From Lachnospiraceae bacterium AF51-6-b8A (GTDB lineage Bacteria > Bacillota > Clostridia > Lachnospirales > Lachnospiraceae): DNA of 64,000 nucleotides. The notes under the pieces were generated by a model. The model had not been told where the DNA came from, searched no databases, and was given only the letters and a program-made list of their open reading frames with translations. The position numbers and the translations under genes are program-made. Positions 15,832 through 25,459 of the stretch are shown one piece after another (positions within the stretch are counted from its first letter, which is position 1; the number at the start of each line of letters is the position of its first letter). Where the stretch lies: assembly GCA_027682585.1 (NCBI GenBank), contig JAQCZH010000002.1, positions 124,001 through 188,000 on the forward strand, given 5' to 3'.

Positions 15832-15847
15832 AATAGGGGCTTTTATA
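15820..15847 (+). terminator. Terminator at the end of the integrase gene
   Basis: AAAAGCCC-ATAAAATA-GGGGCTTTT forms a stem with A and T tails on both sides, overlapping the integrase stop codon. It can work in both directions and separates the integrase from tRNA-Leu. Confidence 0.75.
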
Positions 15848-15872
15848 GTGCGGCCGATGGGACTTGAACCCA
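15848..15872. other. Probable prophage attachment site at the 3' end of tRNA-Leu
   Basis: The integrase gene abuts the 3' end of the minus-strand tRNA-Leu. Tyrosine integrases commonly use such 3' ends as attB and restore them with a phage-borne copy. The second att copy must lie left of the window, so the core cannot be delimited here. Confidence 0.55.
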
Positions 15873-15931
15873 TACATCATGAAGATACAAGAACCTAAAT
15901 CTTGCGCGTCTGCCAATTCCGCCACGGCCGC
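15850..15931 (-). tRNA. tRNA-Leu(TAG)
   Basis: On the minus strand GCGGCCG pairs with CGGCCGC as acceptor stem. The anticodon stem CAAGA/TCTTG encloses TTTAGGT, giving anticodon TAG. A long variable arm and GGTTCAAGTCC T-arm fit a class II leucine tRNA. No CCA is encoded. Confidence 0.95.
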
Positions 15932-15935
15932 TGAT

Positions 15936-15961
15936 AAAGAGACTTCCCTGGAAGTCTCTTT
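15936..15961 (-). terminator. Terminator after the lactose operon / before tRNA-Leu
   Basis: AAAGAGACTTCC-CT-GGAAGTCTCTTT forms a nearly perfect stem with T-runs on either strand. In the minus direction it follows the beta-galactosidase gene and precedes tRNA-Leu. Confidence 0.75.
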
Positions 15962-16041
15962 CCTATAGTATTTTATTTGCTCTTACAATTCAATCCCGAT
16001 CAATCCCAAAAGATACAGAATCAAATCACCGGAACTAAAGG

Positions 16042-19000
16042 TCAAAGCCCCCGAAAGAGAAAATCGAACGCAAGCTTCCTGCTGTTGTCAATACAATATT
16101 CCGGATGGACAAGAGCGCCCCAGCTGTCATCGCCTCCCACGCCCATCTGGGCCTTGGAAATCCGAATCCAGGTCTTATCGACCCGAGGCAGTTCATAGGC
16201 GTGCTGAGCACAGTCGATCATATCCGGAGAATACGGCAGAGCTGAGAAATGAAAGGGACTGTCAGCCATCGCAAAAAGAACGCCATGCCCCTCTGTATCC
16301 ATACACTCAGCCCAGCGGACGTCAATCTTATTGCCGCACTCAGAGGGACGCAGATACCTGGCCATGTTGTCCGCCACCCGGTTGGAGAAGAGATCAAGCT
16401 TCCCATGCGGACGATCCGCATATGTCTCCTGTGGGCCTCTTCCATACCAGCGCAGCCGGTCATAATCGGCATCCATCGTAAAGAGAAGGCCAAACTCCGG
16501 CAGCGGACCGATCTCATCTGTCGGCTCCATTTCCAGATGACAGGCCACACTGCCGTCGCCATAAACCTCATAGCTAAGGAAGCAGTCTCTGCCCGGTTTT
16601 GCAGCCAGATGGTAGGTATAAGTCACTTTGACGGAATCCTCCAGTTCCTCCACCTGATAGTAGTCCGCTGACCTGCCGTGATTTTTCATCATGGAAGAAT
16701 AAGTACTGGCAATCTTCCACTGGCCAGACCGGAAGGGCTGCATATTCCCCAGATCGTTCTCTGTCATGGGACGCCAGAAATTGGGACGGGGAATATCGCA
16801 AAAGAGCATTTTATCCCTGTAGCAATAGGAAACCAGTCCACCGAATCGACCGGAGAAGAGAACTGAGAAGTGGTCCCCATAGACCCCGGTATTCATCCAG
16901 CCCCTGGCGACACGAAGTTTGCTCTTTCCATCTCCGACCAGGCGCTGTCTGCCCTGTGGCTGTTTTTTTTCAGCCGCGTTTTCTTCTTGATTTTTCGCTA
17001 CAGCTTTTCCGGGCAGCGCCTCACCGTTTTCCAGTTCACAGCCACTTTTTATCTCACAGCCATCTCCTGGCACGCAGCTGTCTTTTGGTACATACGCCCT
17101 CTTCGCCAGCAGGACGCTGCTGTCAAATGCCCCGTAGACTCCCTGTCCATAGGCAACCTCATGTCCTGCTTTGGCCCAGGCTCTATCCTCCCTGAGCCGG
17201 AAGGAAATCTCTTCCACATATTCTCCCTCCTCCACGGGAATTGGGATGGGAAGCTCCATCGTCATCTCGGACAGGGGCGCCAGGGACAGCTGCAGGGGCA
17301 TTTGCGCGATCATCCTGCCCTCTTTCTTGAGTACAGCGACACCCTCATACGCGGAAATATCCGTAAAGAGATTCCCGTTGCGGATGGTGACCTGTCTGTC
17401 GTGGAAGGTCAGCCTGATACTGCGGTAATTATATTTGACCTCCTGCATCTTGGGGGAGAGTTCATGCCCCGCTCCCCCATAGACGATGCCGTTCCCTGAG
17501 AAAGAGTAGTCGCAGGGCCGATCCCCAAAATCTCCTCCGTAAGCCTCATAAGTCTCACCAAAACGGTTCTCTGTCGTGATGGACTGGTCGGCGAAGTCCC
17601 AGATGAAGCCCCCCTGATAACGGGGCTCGGTATCCGCCAGATCCGTATACTTATGCATGCCTCCGCAGGAGTTACCCATAGCATGCGTATACTCGCAGTT
17701 GATATAGGGCTTGTCCATCTCCTTGAGCGTCTGCCTGATCTGATCCACGGAGTGATACATGGTGGAGTAGATATCCGTCGTATCCGGATAGCGGCTGTCA
17801 TGAACCACTCCCTCGTAATGAACCAGACGGAAGGGATCCCAGCGCCGAAAATGCTGACTCATCTCATAGAGAACCGACCCGCCCAGAGACTCATTGCCGC
17901 AGGACCAGATCAGGATGCTGGCATGATTCTTGTCCCTCTCATACATGGATTTGGCCCGATCCATCATCATGGCATAGGCTTCCGGCCGATCCCCTGGAAT
18001 GGCGGCCGACAGGTCATTGGCCCCGATCATGACAGATTCCCAGACCCCATGCGTCTCCAGATTTGTCTCATCTATCACATAGAGTCCCAGCTGGTCGCAG
18101 AAGCGATAGAAGGCGGACTGATTGGGGTAGTGGCTGGTTCGGACCGCATTGATATTGTTGCGCTTCATGATCAGCAGGTCATTCCAAATATCCTCTGAAG
18201 AGATTGCTCTTCCCTTATCAGAACAAAACTCATGCCGGTTGACCCCCTTGAAGACAATCCGCTTTCCATTGAGACACATGATCCCGTCTCTGAGTTCAAA
18301 GCGGCGAAAACCGACCGGTTCCTCGACCAGTTCCAGCAGCTGTCCGTCCGCGTCCAGGAGGCGGATCTTAAGGCGGCAGAGATGGGGATCCTCGGCAGAC
18401 CAGAGCCCTGGCTCATCCAGAGTCAGGGTTGTCCTGCAGCGTCTGATCTCCGGCTTACCCTCCTTTTCCTCACCGCCCGGCCCGGTAAGGCCTGTCTGTG
18501 CGCAATCGCTGACCTGTCCGGCATATTCACTGACTTCCAGCTTCCTGCTTTCTCTCTTCTCTTCGTCCGTCAGCACAAGTTCGGCGACCGCCCCGGGACA
18601 GACTCCCTGCAGCGTCATTTCCACGTTCAGACTGCCAGTGGCAAAATCGTCCGTAAGCGTACTGGTCAGCTTGAGATCCCTGATATGGAGCTTAGGGATC
18701 GTATAGAGAAATACCTCCCTGAAAATACCCGAAAAACGAATGAAATCCTGATCCTCATACCAGGAACCGGCGGAGAAACGAAAGACCGCGGCGGCCAACT
18801 TGTTCTCACCTTCCAGCAGATAGGGCGTCAGATCGAACTCCGACGGAGTAAAGGAATCCTCCGCATATCCCACATAGTGTCCGTTGCACCAGAGGGCGAA
18901 AGCCGATTCCACTCCCTGAAAGCTGATATAGACCGGATTTTTGACAAGTGCCGTCTCCTCTCGCAGCGCCTCCTCCTTCTGATCGCGCGCAGCCCTCTCA

Positions 19001-19410
19001 GATGAAACGGACAGCCAGTCCTGAGGCAGAGTGAAATACCTGACATAGGAGGCTACCGGATTATCGATGGATGGGATCTCGCCCGGCATCAGCTCCTCTT
19101 TGCCGTCCCAGGGATACTGCGTGTTGCAGTACTGAGGAACGCCGTAACCTTCCATCTGAATGTGTGAAGGCACCGGAATGGTCTTCCAGGCGTGGCAGTC
19201 TGCCTCCATACGAAAGAAATTCCTGTCTGCCGCCGCCCAATTGGGAGCGAAGGCAAAGTTCCAATCCCCATTCAGAGAACAGCGAAAGGAAGAAGCGTCG
19301 CGTTCCATCTCCTCCCGGCACTGATAGAAGCGGTGATCCGAATGCGCTTCCAGGCGGTTCTGCTGGAAGATCTCCGGATCAGCCACAATATTGTAGTCAA
19401 ACTCCTTCAT
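16042..19410 (-). CDS. lacZ: Beta-galactosidase, glycoside hydrolase family 2
   Basis: 1122 residues, the length of LacZ-type enzymes. The sugar-binding N-terminal domain shows LNGDWNFAFAPNW, and the TIM barrel carries VNRHEFCSDKGRA, the acid/base glutamate in WSCGNESLGG and the nucleophile in NCEYTHAMGN. The C-terminal domain has the substrate-binding RWYGRGPQETYADR. It hydrolyses terminal beta-galactosides such as lactose, probably in the cytoplasm as no signal peptide is seen. The ATG at 19410 has GAGGAGACTT before it and is preferred over one four codons upstream. Two polar, low-complexity insertions (near residues 300 and 790) look lineage specific. It is the last gene after a sugar ABC transporter. 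Confidence 0.93.
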   Translation of the reverse strand: MKEFDYNIVADPEIFQQNRLEAHSDHRFYQCREEMERDASSFRCSLNGDWNFAFAPNWAAADRNFFRMEADCHAWKTIPVPSHIQMEGYGVPQYCNTQYPWDGKEELMPGEIPSIDNPVASYVRYFTLPQDWLSVSSERAARDQKEEALREETALVKNPVYISFQGVESAFALWCNGHYVGYAEDSFTPSEFDLTPYLLEGENKLAAAVFRFSAGSWYEDQDFIRFSGIFREVFLYTIPKLHIRDLKLTSTLTDDFATGSLNVEMTLQGVCPGAVAELVLTDEEKRESRKLEVSEYAGQVSDCAQTGLTGPGGEEKEGKPEIRRCRTTLTLDEPGLWSAEDPHLCRLKIRLLDADGQLLELVEEPVGFRRFELRDGIMCLNGKRIVFKGVNRHEFCSDKGRAISSEDIWNDLLIMKRNNINAVRTSHYPNQSAFYRFCDQLGLYVIDETNLETHGVWESVMIGANDLSAAIPGDRPEAYAMMMDRAKSMYERDKNHASILIWSCGNESLGGSVLYEMSQHFRRWDPFRLVHYEGVVHDSRYPDTTDIYSTMYHSVDQIRQTLKEMDKPYINCEYTHAMGNSCGGMHKYTDLADTEPRYQGGFIWDFADQSITTENRFGETYEAYGGDFGDRPCDYSFSGNGIVYGGAGHELSPKMQEVKYNYRSIRLTFHDRQVTIRNGNLFTDISAYEGVAVLKKEGRMIAQMPLQLSLAPLSEMTMELPIPIPVEEGEYVEEISFRLREDRAWAKAGHEVAYGQGVYGAFDSSVLLAKRAYVPKDSCVPGDGCEIKSGCELENGEALPGKAVAKNQEENAAEKKQPQGRQRLVGDGKSKLRVARGWMNTGVYGDHFSVLFSGRFGGLVSYCYRDKMLFCDIPRPNFWRPMTENDLGNMQPFRSGQWKIASTYSSMMKNHGRSADYYQVEELEDSVKVTYTYHLAAKPGRDCFLSYEVYGDGSVACHLEMEPTDEIGPLPEFGLLFTMDADYDRLRWYGRGPQETYADRPHGKLDLFSNRVADNMARYLRPSECGNKIDVRWAECMDTEGHGVLFAMADSPFHFSALPYSPDMIDCAQHAYELPRVDKTWIRISKAQMGVGGDDSWGALVHPEYCIDNSRKLAFDFLFRGL

Positions 19411-19534
19411 AAGTCTCCTCATTTTTATCTTCTGAATTCTTCTGATTCTGACATCTTAGTATGACGTCTCTCCTCGAAAATGCCCTGTAGCATGAAAACA
19501 GCATCCCCATACAGCGCTGTTTATCTGCCAATGA

Positions 19535-20371
19535 TTACTTGACAGCTCCGGTAATTCCCTCGGCAAACTGTCTCTGCAGTACGAAGAAGACAACCAGCGT
19601 GGGAACCGTGCAGAAGAGAACCCCCATCATCAGAAGCCCGTAGTCCACCGTGTACCCGCTGGCCAGACTGGCAATTAACATGGGCATGGTCTGCGCCCTG
19701 TTGTCCGTCATAACGACCTTGGGCCAAAGATAGGCGTTCCAGGCATTCATGAAGGTAATGACACCAGCTGCGGCATAGGTGGCCTTCATAACAGGCATAT
19801 ACATACGGAAGTAGATCTGCAGTTCTGAGAGCCCGTCCAGTCTGGCCGCCGCCATGATATCTCTTGGGAAGTTACGGGAGTTCTGGCGAAAGAGCATGAT
19901 TAGAAAGGGGGTGGACAAAGTAGGCAGAATAAAGCCCCAGACAGAGTTGAGCAGACCTGCGGAGGCAATCATCCGAAAGAGAGGAATCATTGTCGCCACC
20001 TGGGGAACCATCATAGCTAAAAGCAGAACTCCAAAGAGACGGTCCTTGCTGGGAGAATGATAGAGCTCAAATCCGTAACCTGCCAGAGAACAGATCAGAA
20101 TCGCCAGGAGGGTCTGTACCACGGCGTAGAGAAAGGAATTGCCCAGACCGCCGAAGAGATCCGCTCTGGCAAGCAAATGATGGAAATTGATCAGGGCCTG
20201 ATTTCCAAACCAGAGTTTGCCCTTAGCCACATCTAAGGTCGTATTGGTAGCCGCTGTGACCATCCAGAAGATGGGAAAGACTGAAAAAAGCGACCAGAGG
20301 ATCAGGAAAACATATGTGGGAATCAGTCGCCGCTGCGTCACGGAAGCATATCTCTTAGTCACGGGAATCAC
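19535..20371 (-). CDS. Sugar ABC transporter permease, MalG type
   Basis: 278 residues with six predicted membrane helices, beginning VFLILWSLFSVFPIFWMVTA. The EAA loop that docks to the ATPase is visible as AARLDGLSELQIYFRMYMP (about residues 180-198). It belongs to the CUT1 family and pairs with the permease encoded just upstream, overlapping it by 17 nt. No ATPase gene is present in the cluster, so a shared MsmK-type ATPase elsewhere is likely. The neighbouring beta-galactosidase suggests lactose or galacto-oligosaccharides as cargo. Confidence 0.9.
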   Translation of the reverse strand: MIPVTKRYASVTQRRLIPTYVFLILWSLFSVFPIFWMVTAATNTTLDVAKGKLWFGNQALINFHHLLARADLFGGLGNSFLYAVVQTLLAILICSLAGYGFELYHSPSKDRLFGVLLLAMMVPQVATMIPLFRMIASAGLLNSVWGFILPTLSTPFLIMLFRQNSRNFPRDIMAAARLDGLSELQIYFRMYMPVMKATYAAAGVITFMNAWNAYLWPKVVMTDNRAQTMPMLIASLASGYTVDYGLLMMGVLFCTVPTLVVFFVLQRQFAEGITGAVK

Positions 20372-21257
20372 CTACTTTCATATTAATCAAAGACAGGATT
20401 GCCACCAGAACGAACACCAAAAAAGACATGGCAGATGCATAGCCAAAGTTAGAAACGCCCTGTCCAAAGGAATTGTTGTAGATATAGTGAGACATGGTGA
20501 TCGTCGCGTTGGCCGGGCCGCCCATGGTCAGATTCATGGACTCATCAAAGAGCTGCAGGGTACCATTGATGGACATAATGGTTGTCATAATAATTGTCGG
20601 TTTCAAAAGAGGTACCGTAATATGCCAGAATGTCTTCCAGTTCGAAGCCCCGTCAATCTTGGCCGCTTCGTAAACCGAGTAGTCGATGTTCTGAAGGCCG
20701 GCCAAATAGAAGACCATATTGTAGCCGGTCCATCTCCAGATCAAAGCCAAAATAATCACTGCCTTAGCCGTTCCGGGCGTTCCCAGCCAGTTGATATTGG
20801 CGCTGATCAGATGCAGATTCATCAGGACACTATTGACCAGACCCTGCGTCGCGAAAAGAGCGCGAAAGATCAGTGCATAAGATACCAGAGATGTTGCACA
20901 GGGAAGAAAGATCAAGGTTCGAAAGAGACCCCTGAATTTCAGATTCTTGTTGTTCAGCAGCTGGGCCAGCAGCATGGCCAGGATAAGCATAATGGGAACC
21001 TGAATGATCAGGTAGAGGAAGGTGTTTCCCATCGCTGTCATGAAGATCTTGTCCTGGAACATCCTGCTGTAATTGACGGTCAGCGGATTCGCCCAGGTCA
21101 TGTTGGAACTGGAGCCGGTTCGAAATGACGTAATCAGGGCCTGCACCATAGGGTAAAAACTCATGATAAAAATCAGGATTGTCGCCGGCGTCAAAAACCA
21201 CCATCCGGCTCTGCCCTGCTTTCTCTCAACACTTCTGCTTCTCATAGTCAAATCCAT
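20355..21257 (-). CDS. Sugar ABC transporter permease, MalF type
   Basis: 300 residues, six membrane helices, with the EAA motif YEAAKIDGASNWKTFWHITVP interrupted here only for display as EAAKIDGASNWKTF (about residues 190-203). It forms the heterodimeric channel with the MalG-type permease downstream. The start MDLTMRSRSVERKQ has GAGAGGATGG upstream. A 184-nt gap with a long-range inverted repeat separates it from the binding-protein gene. Confidence 0.9.
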   Translation of the reverse strand: MDLTMRSRSVERKQGRAGWWFLTPATILIFIMSFYPMVQALITSFRTGSSSNMTWANPLTVNYSRMFQDKIFMTAMGNTFLYLIIQVPIMLILAMLLAQLLNNKNLKFRGLFRTLIFLPCATSLVSYALIFRALFATQGLVNSVLMNLHLISANINWLGTPGTAKAVIILALIWRWTGYNMVFYLAGLQNIDYSVYEAAKIDGASNWKTFWHITVPLLKPTIIMTTIMSINGTLQLFDESMNLTMGGPANATITMSHYIYNNSFGQGVSNFGYASAMSFLVFVLVAILSLINMKVGDSRD

Positions 21258-21320
21258 CCTCTCTGTATGAAGTACTCGGATGAGGCTTCCTTCTGCAAGT
21301 ATCCGATTGTCATGAACAAA

Positions 21321-21425
21321 AAGGGGGCCGTGAAAAAACTGAGATCAACCACCATATACGCGCCTTCCTTCCAAATATGACTGCGAGATATGATCGATGT
21401 CTTTTGTTTTTTCACAGCCCCTCTT
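21321..21425. other. Long-range inverted repeat between binding protein and permease genes
   Basis: AAGGGGGCCGTGAAAAAAC (21321-21339) is complementary, with few mismatches, to GTTTTTTCACAGCCCCTCTT (21406-21425). In the operon transcript this makes a stem of about 16 pairs closing a 66-nt loop. Such a stem after the binding-protein gene can stabilise its message or partly terminate, giving more binding protein than permease. Confidence 0.6.
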
Positions 21426-21441
21426 CTATCCTGCCTGAAAG

Positions 21442-22788
21442 TTACTTGGCACCACCCTGCATCGTGAAGTTCACCTGATCTTCCGCGGTCTTTAAGGCCT
21501 CCTTAATATCTGTCCCCTGGCTGACCTGCTGAATTGCGGTACCGATCTGTGTCCGCGCCTCATACTCATACCTGGATTGTTCAACAACCGGAACCTTAGC
21601 TCCCATCCCAACAATGGTGGAATAAATCGGCTGGTTATTGAAATAAGCGACGCCGTCGTTATAAGCGGTTGACTTGCCTGCGGAAATACAGGTAGTGATC
21701 ACACCGCCATCCTTCAGAGCTCCGTCATAGGTCTCCTGTGAGCCCTCTCCTCCACCAAAGGTGTAAGCAAGGAAATCCTTGGCCAGGTCCGGCTTCTTAC
21801 AGTTAGCTGTGATATAGAGAGATGAACCGCCATTGGCCGCATAGCCATCCTTGCCGCCGGCCAAAGTCGGCATAGTAGTAATCTCCCACTTGCCGGAATT
21901 GTCCTTCACCTGTTCAATGGTGGGAATAATCCAGTTGCCGTTAATCACACCGGCCACCATATCGCCCTTGATGGTCTGATCCGTATAATCTGTCCAGTTA
22001 TTTGCCAGATACAGAACATGATGATCCTGCATCTTCTTGATGGTCTCCATAACCTTGATCAAAGTCTCATTGTTAACAAAGTTAGGCTTGCCGTCCTTGA
22101 ACCTGGACTGGCCCTCTGCCTGCATCATCATGTAGGGAAGATCATTGCCATCCGCATTCTGGGAGAAGAGATACTTGCCGGTCTTGTTGTAGACATCCTC
22201 GCCAATCTCAATGAAGCGATCCCAGGAAATTCCAGTCAGATCCTTGATGGTGTATCCGCACTGCTGGAGCAGATCAACACGGTAGGCGGAAATGACCGTT
22301 CCATTGTCGACGGGAACTCCATAATGTTTGTCTTTGATGGTAGAGAAACTCAGCTTCTCCTGACTGAAATCATTCCAGTTGATCTTGGCATCATTCACAT
22401 CCTGCCAGGCATCCGGATAGGAATTGACGAAATTCTCAATGGAGTGATCCTGGAAGAGCATAATATCCGGAAGCGCGTCATACTTCTTGGAAGAAGCCGC
22501 CAGAGTGACAGCCTGCTCATTATCACTGGACTGAGTCTGTTCAATCACATTCAGTTTAAAATCCTTGTCCTTCTTCTGATAAGCCTTCTCTGCGGCCTTG
22601 AGGGCAGGAATATTGAAGTTGGCATCCCAGGCATAAACAGACAGGGTGTGGGCATCCTCAGCTGATGTATTGGCTCCCTTGTCGCCGGAACCACTGTCAG
22701 ACGTCTTGCCTCCTCCAGATCCACAACCGGCAAACGCGGTCGCAGCCATGGTTCCCATCAATAAAAATGACAGTAACTTGCGTCTCAT
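21442..22788 (-). CDS. Sugar-binding lipoprotein of the ABC transporter
   Basis: 448 residues. The N-terminus MRRKLLSFLLMGTMAAT with lipobox AFAGC (about residue 18-22) marks a lipoprotein anchored on the outside of the membrane. A Ser/Gly-rich linker is followed by a family 1 extracellular solute-binding fold (TLSVYAWDANFN ... YAANGGSSLYIT). It captures the sugar and hands it to the two permeases encoded downstream. It is the first gene of the transport operon under the AraC regulator. Confidence 0.92.
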   Translation of the reverse strand: MRRKLLSFLLMGTMAATAFAGCGSGGGKTSDSGSGDKGANTSAEDAHTLSVYAWDANFNIPALKAAEKAYQKKDKDFKLNVIEQTQSSDNEQAVTLAASSKKYDALPDIMLFQDHSIENFVNSYPDAWQDVNDAKINWNDFSQEKLSFSTIKDKHYGVPVDNGTVISAYRVDLLQQCGYTIKDLTGISWDRFIEIGEDVYNKTGKYLFSQNADGNDLPYMMMQAEGQSRFKDGKPNFVNNETLIKVMETIKKMQDHHVLYLANNWTDYTDQTIKGDMVAGVINGNWIIPTIEQVKDNSGKWEITTMPTLAGGKDGYAANGGSSLYITANCKKPDLAKDFLAYTFGGGEGSQETYDGALKDGGVITTCISAGKSTAYNDGVAYFNNQPIYSTIVGMGAKVPVVEQSRYEYEARTQIGTAIQQVSQGTDIKEALKTAEDQVNFTMQGGAK

Positions 22789-22919
22789 ACAAACCCCTTT
22801 CTCTGTGAAATTCGCACAAATCTCGCTGGTGAATTTCCAATCTTTTTAACATGTTTGTATGGTATTCCATCGAAAGGGGAATTTGTTTTGATATCTGATT
22901 TATTTTTTTGCAAATCCAA

Positions 22920-23855
22920 CTATTCGTAATCCCAACCCTTGAGCACCTTGACATTGAAGTCTGCGATCCGTCCCCGGTGACCAGAGATTTCCTGCTTCCA
23001 GCGCAGGGGCTGCATTCCCGTAATCCGCTTGAAATTACGATTAAATGTAGAAGGAGTCTGATATCCAACCTTTCCGGCAATCTCCTCCATAGACAAATTC
23101 TTTTCGTTGATAAGAGTGCAGGCGTTTTTGATACGGATCAGATTGAGATAATCCATAGGCGGCACCCCCATCACCTCTTCGAACGTACGGCGAAAATGAC
23201 TTTCGCTGAGTCCGCAGGCCCGGCTGATCTGGGCCGCTTTCAGATTCTGGCTGTAATGGCTGCCCATGTACTGCAGGGCCATTTCAACCGAACTGTTCAT
23301 CCGTATCCCCTGCCCTACGCCTCCGCTTTTAATGTCAAGACGAAGCATCTCTATAATCAGAGCATAGAAGGCCGCATTGACCGCCTCCTCATAGTACGGC
23401 TTCTTTTGACGAAATTCATCCAGGATTTTCAAGACCAGGCGTCCCGCCTGGGGATGATTCTTCATGGTGCGAATCGTTCCACGGTGGTTCAGGGCCTGCG
23501 TATATTCCATCTTCTGTCTGGAATCCATCTGCAGTTTCTCCCCCAGGAAGCCATCGATATCCACAAAAAGGTATTCCCAATAGCACTGATTGCCGGATGC
23601 GCTTTTCGTCGTGTGGGGGATATGGGCCGGAATCATTGTGTACATTCCGCCGCTGTAAGGAAGAACCCGATCCTCAATACGCACTTCCCCCTTGCCCTCA
23701 TGGCAGAAACCAAGTTCAAAATAATTGTGAAAATGCTGGGTATCCCCCGTATCCCAACCGTACTCTCTTCTCCAGCTATCACCATAGAGCGGCAGAATAT
23801 AAGAACCCGTCGGCATATTGTAGTAACGAAATTCAAGTGCTGTGTGCTTCTTCAT
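22920..23855 (-). CDS. AraC-family regulator of the lactose cluster
   Basis: 311 residues. An N-terminal cupin (HFHNYFELGFCHEGKGEV, about residues 40-57) is expected to bind the sugar, and the C-terminal AraC domain shows two helix-turn-helices: LKAAQISRACGLSESHFRR (about residues 205-223) and SMEEIAGKVGYQTPSTFNRN (about 255-274). It lies upstream of and in line with the binding-protein gene, 131 nt away, and probably activates that operon in the presence of a galactoside. Confidence 0.9.
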   Translation of the reverse strand: MKKHTALEFRYYNMPTGSYILPLYGDSWRREYGWDTGDTQHFHNYFELGFCHEGKGEVRIEDRVLPYSGGMYTMIPAHIPHTTKSASGNQCYWEYLFVDIDGFLGEKLQMDSRQKMEYTQALNHRGTIRTMKNHPQAGRLVLKILDEFRQKKPYYEEAVNAAFYALIIEMLRLDIKSGGVGQGIRMNSSVEMALQYMGSHYSQNLKAAQISRACGLSESHFRRTFEEVMGVPPMDYLNLIRIKNACTLINEKNLSMEEIAGKVGYQTPSTFNRNFKRITGMQPLRWKQEISGHRGRIADFNVKVLKGWDYE

Positions 23856-24242
23856 CCCCGCCTTCTCCTGTCTTTATCGCGGTAAATCCCGGTCTCATCA
23901 TTTCAGATCACAGGATAATTATAACTCTCTTGCTCCTCCCACCCGGCAAAGGCTTTGATAAAACTCATTTTCATTAAAAATTTTTTGATTACTTTATTTT
24001 CTTGAATATGTTTTTATCTTCCTTGAAGACGCTTATCAAAGCTTTTGGAACAGAAAAATCATAAAAACCAGCCGCTGTTTCTGAGAGTTATCCCGAGGAG
24101 AAAACCTGCAAATACAGCAGCTGGATTTCAACAGCAATGAACCGCCTGCACTTGATCTTTATTGAGATCCGAATCTGTGTTTTCAATCTTTCACAATCGA
24201 ACGCTCACTCCCACCCCACAAAAAAATTATTATGCCACATTC
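23856..24242. other. Intergenic region upstream of the AraC gene, no recognised feature
   Basis: 387 nt between two leftward genes. AT-rich stretches around 23965-24010 could hold the AraC promoter. I see no credible gene, RNA family or clear terminator here. Confidence 0.5.
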
Positions 24243-25322
24243 CTAACTGTAATTCTCCAGAAGAAACATGGACTTGATAGCCACTACCTCCTCATACTCC
24301 TTCTGGCTCACCTTGACGTCAGCATTGAGCTTCTTTAAATCTTCCTTCATCTGCTCGTAGGCCTGTTCAACCGTCACAGCTCTTCCCTCACGAAGAACAC
24401 GAATCATCCGCTCCAAGGTAATCGGATGCGCATAGGAGGCCGGCAGAGGGAATTCCCTGTCATAGCCGGACAGATAGTCCGCCATGGTCTGTTTTGCCGT
24501 CTCCCAGACTTCTTCCGCCCCCCTTCTGGTCATATTCCCCCAGGGCAGGATCTGGCTGGACATCACCAGAAAGACCGCAGAAAAACCGAAGAGCAGGAAG
24601 TACATGGCAAGCCCCATTCCCCTGACGAAGGCATAGATCCCGAAAAAAAGAGCTGCCAGCCCCAACAGGGCGATTACAATCGCAAGAGCACGATAAGATG
24701 GATTGATCCCCTCAACAATACGTTTTCTTCTGGCAGACAGGGTCAATCCCTCTGACAGCTCCGGCTTCTTCTCGAGATAATCTTTCGCTCTCTGCAACTG
24801 CCGCACTGCCTCTTCTGCCTGGGGGCTGAGTTCTGACAGATAGCGGGCACGCTCTTTTTCCTCCGCTTCTCTGATCTTCTTCTCCCCCTCAACCGTATAG
24901 ATGGGAATGTCGGGATGTTCCTGGCAAAAAATCGCCAGAAAGGAATCTACCTGATCCTCATACTTCATGCGGCTGACCCGCTCGCTCCCATCTCGAAGGA
25001 CGACAACCAGATAAGCCATAGAACCAAAAATTCCCTTGCCGCTGAATCCCCCCTTGGACATGGCCACCCTCTTATAGACTCTGGCAATATCCTCATAGCA
25101 GATATAGCGGCTTCGGTCACGGAAATAAGTGGCAAGATAGATGGCCCGATCCCCCAGACCACAGACCCCGATCCGGCGGCATTTCTTAAGGTCTGCCTTC
25201 AGGACATCCCTGGCCAATTCTTTCATTCCATCCCTTCGGGGAGCAAAGAGCACATGCTTCGGGCCGCCCTGAAGAGCTTCTTCTTTTTCCTCCGGTATTT
25301 TCGGATTACAACACTGTCCCAT
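24243..25322 (-). CDS. Membrane protein of unknown function
   Basis: 359 residues, not recognised. The N-terminal 180 residues are soluble and begin with a Cys-containing MGQCCNPKIPEEKEE; they include a PH-like alternation (AYLVVVLRDGSERVSRMKY). A charged helix (QAEEAVRQLQRAKDYLEKK) leads to two close membrane helices (about residues 212-255, ALAIVIALLGLAALFFGIY and YFLLFGFSAVFLVMSS), and the C-terminus is again soluble and helical. It is monocistronic, between the AraC gene and cstA. Confidence 0.7.
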   Translation of the reverse strand: MGQCCNPKIPEEKEEALQGGPKHVLFAPRRDGMKELARDVLKADLKKCRRIGVCGLGDRAIYLATYFRDRSRYICYEDIARVYKRVAMSKGGFSGKGIFGSMAYLVVVLRDGSERVSRMKYEDQVDSFLAIFCQEHPDIPIYTVEGEKKIREAEEKERARYLSELSPQAEEAVRQLQRAKDYLEKKPELSEGLTLSARRKRIVEGINPSYRALAIVIALLGLAALFFGIYAFVRGMGLAMYFLLFGFSAVFLVMSSQILPWGNMTRRGAEEVWETAKQTMADYLSGYDREFPLPASYAHPITLERMIRVLREGRAVTVEQAYEQMKEDLKKLNADVKVSQKEYEEVVAIKSMFLLENYS

Positions 25323-25412
25323 AATATTCCTTCCTGTAACAACAGAATATGCATTCCATAAATATTCTATTACTTTGAGTCATCAAATGCACATGCTGCG
25401 GCGATTTGATCG

Positions 25413-25450
25413 AAAAAAGAGACCTCCAAGCACCCTGCTCAAAGGTCTCT
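25413..25450 (-). terminator. Terminator downstream of cstA
   Basis: On the minus strand AGAGACCTTTGAG...GGAGGTCTCT forms a stem followed by TTTTTT. It lies 96 nt after the cstA stop codon, beyond two palindromic repeat units. Confidence 0.8.
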
Positions 25451-25459
25451 GTCAAACGA

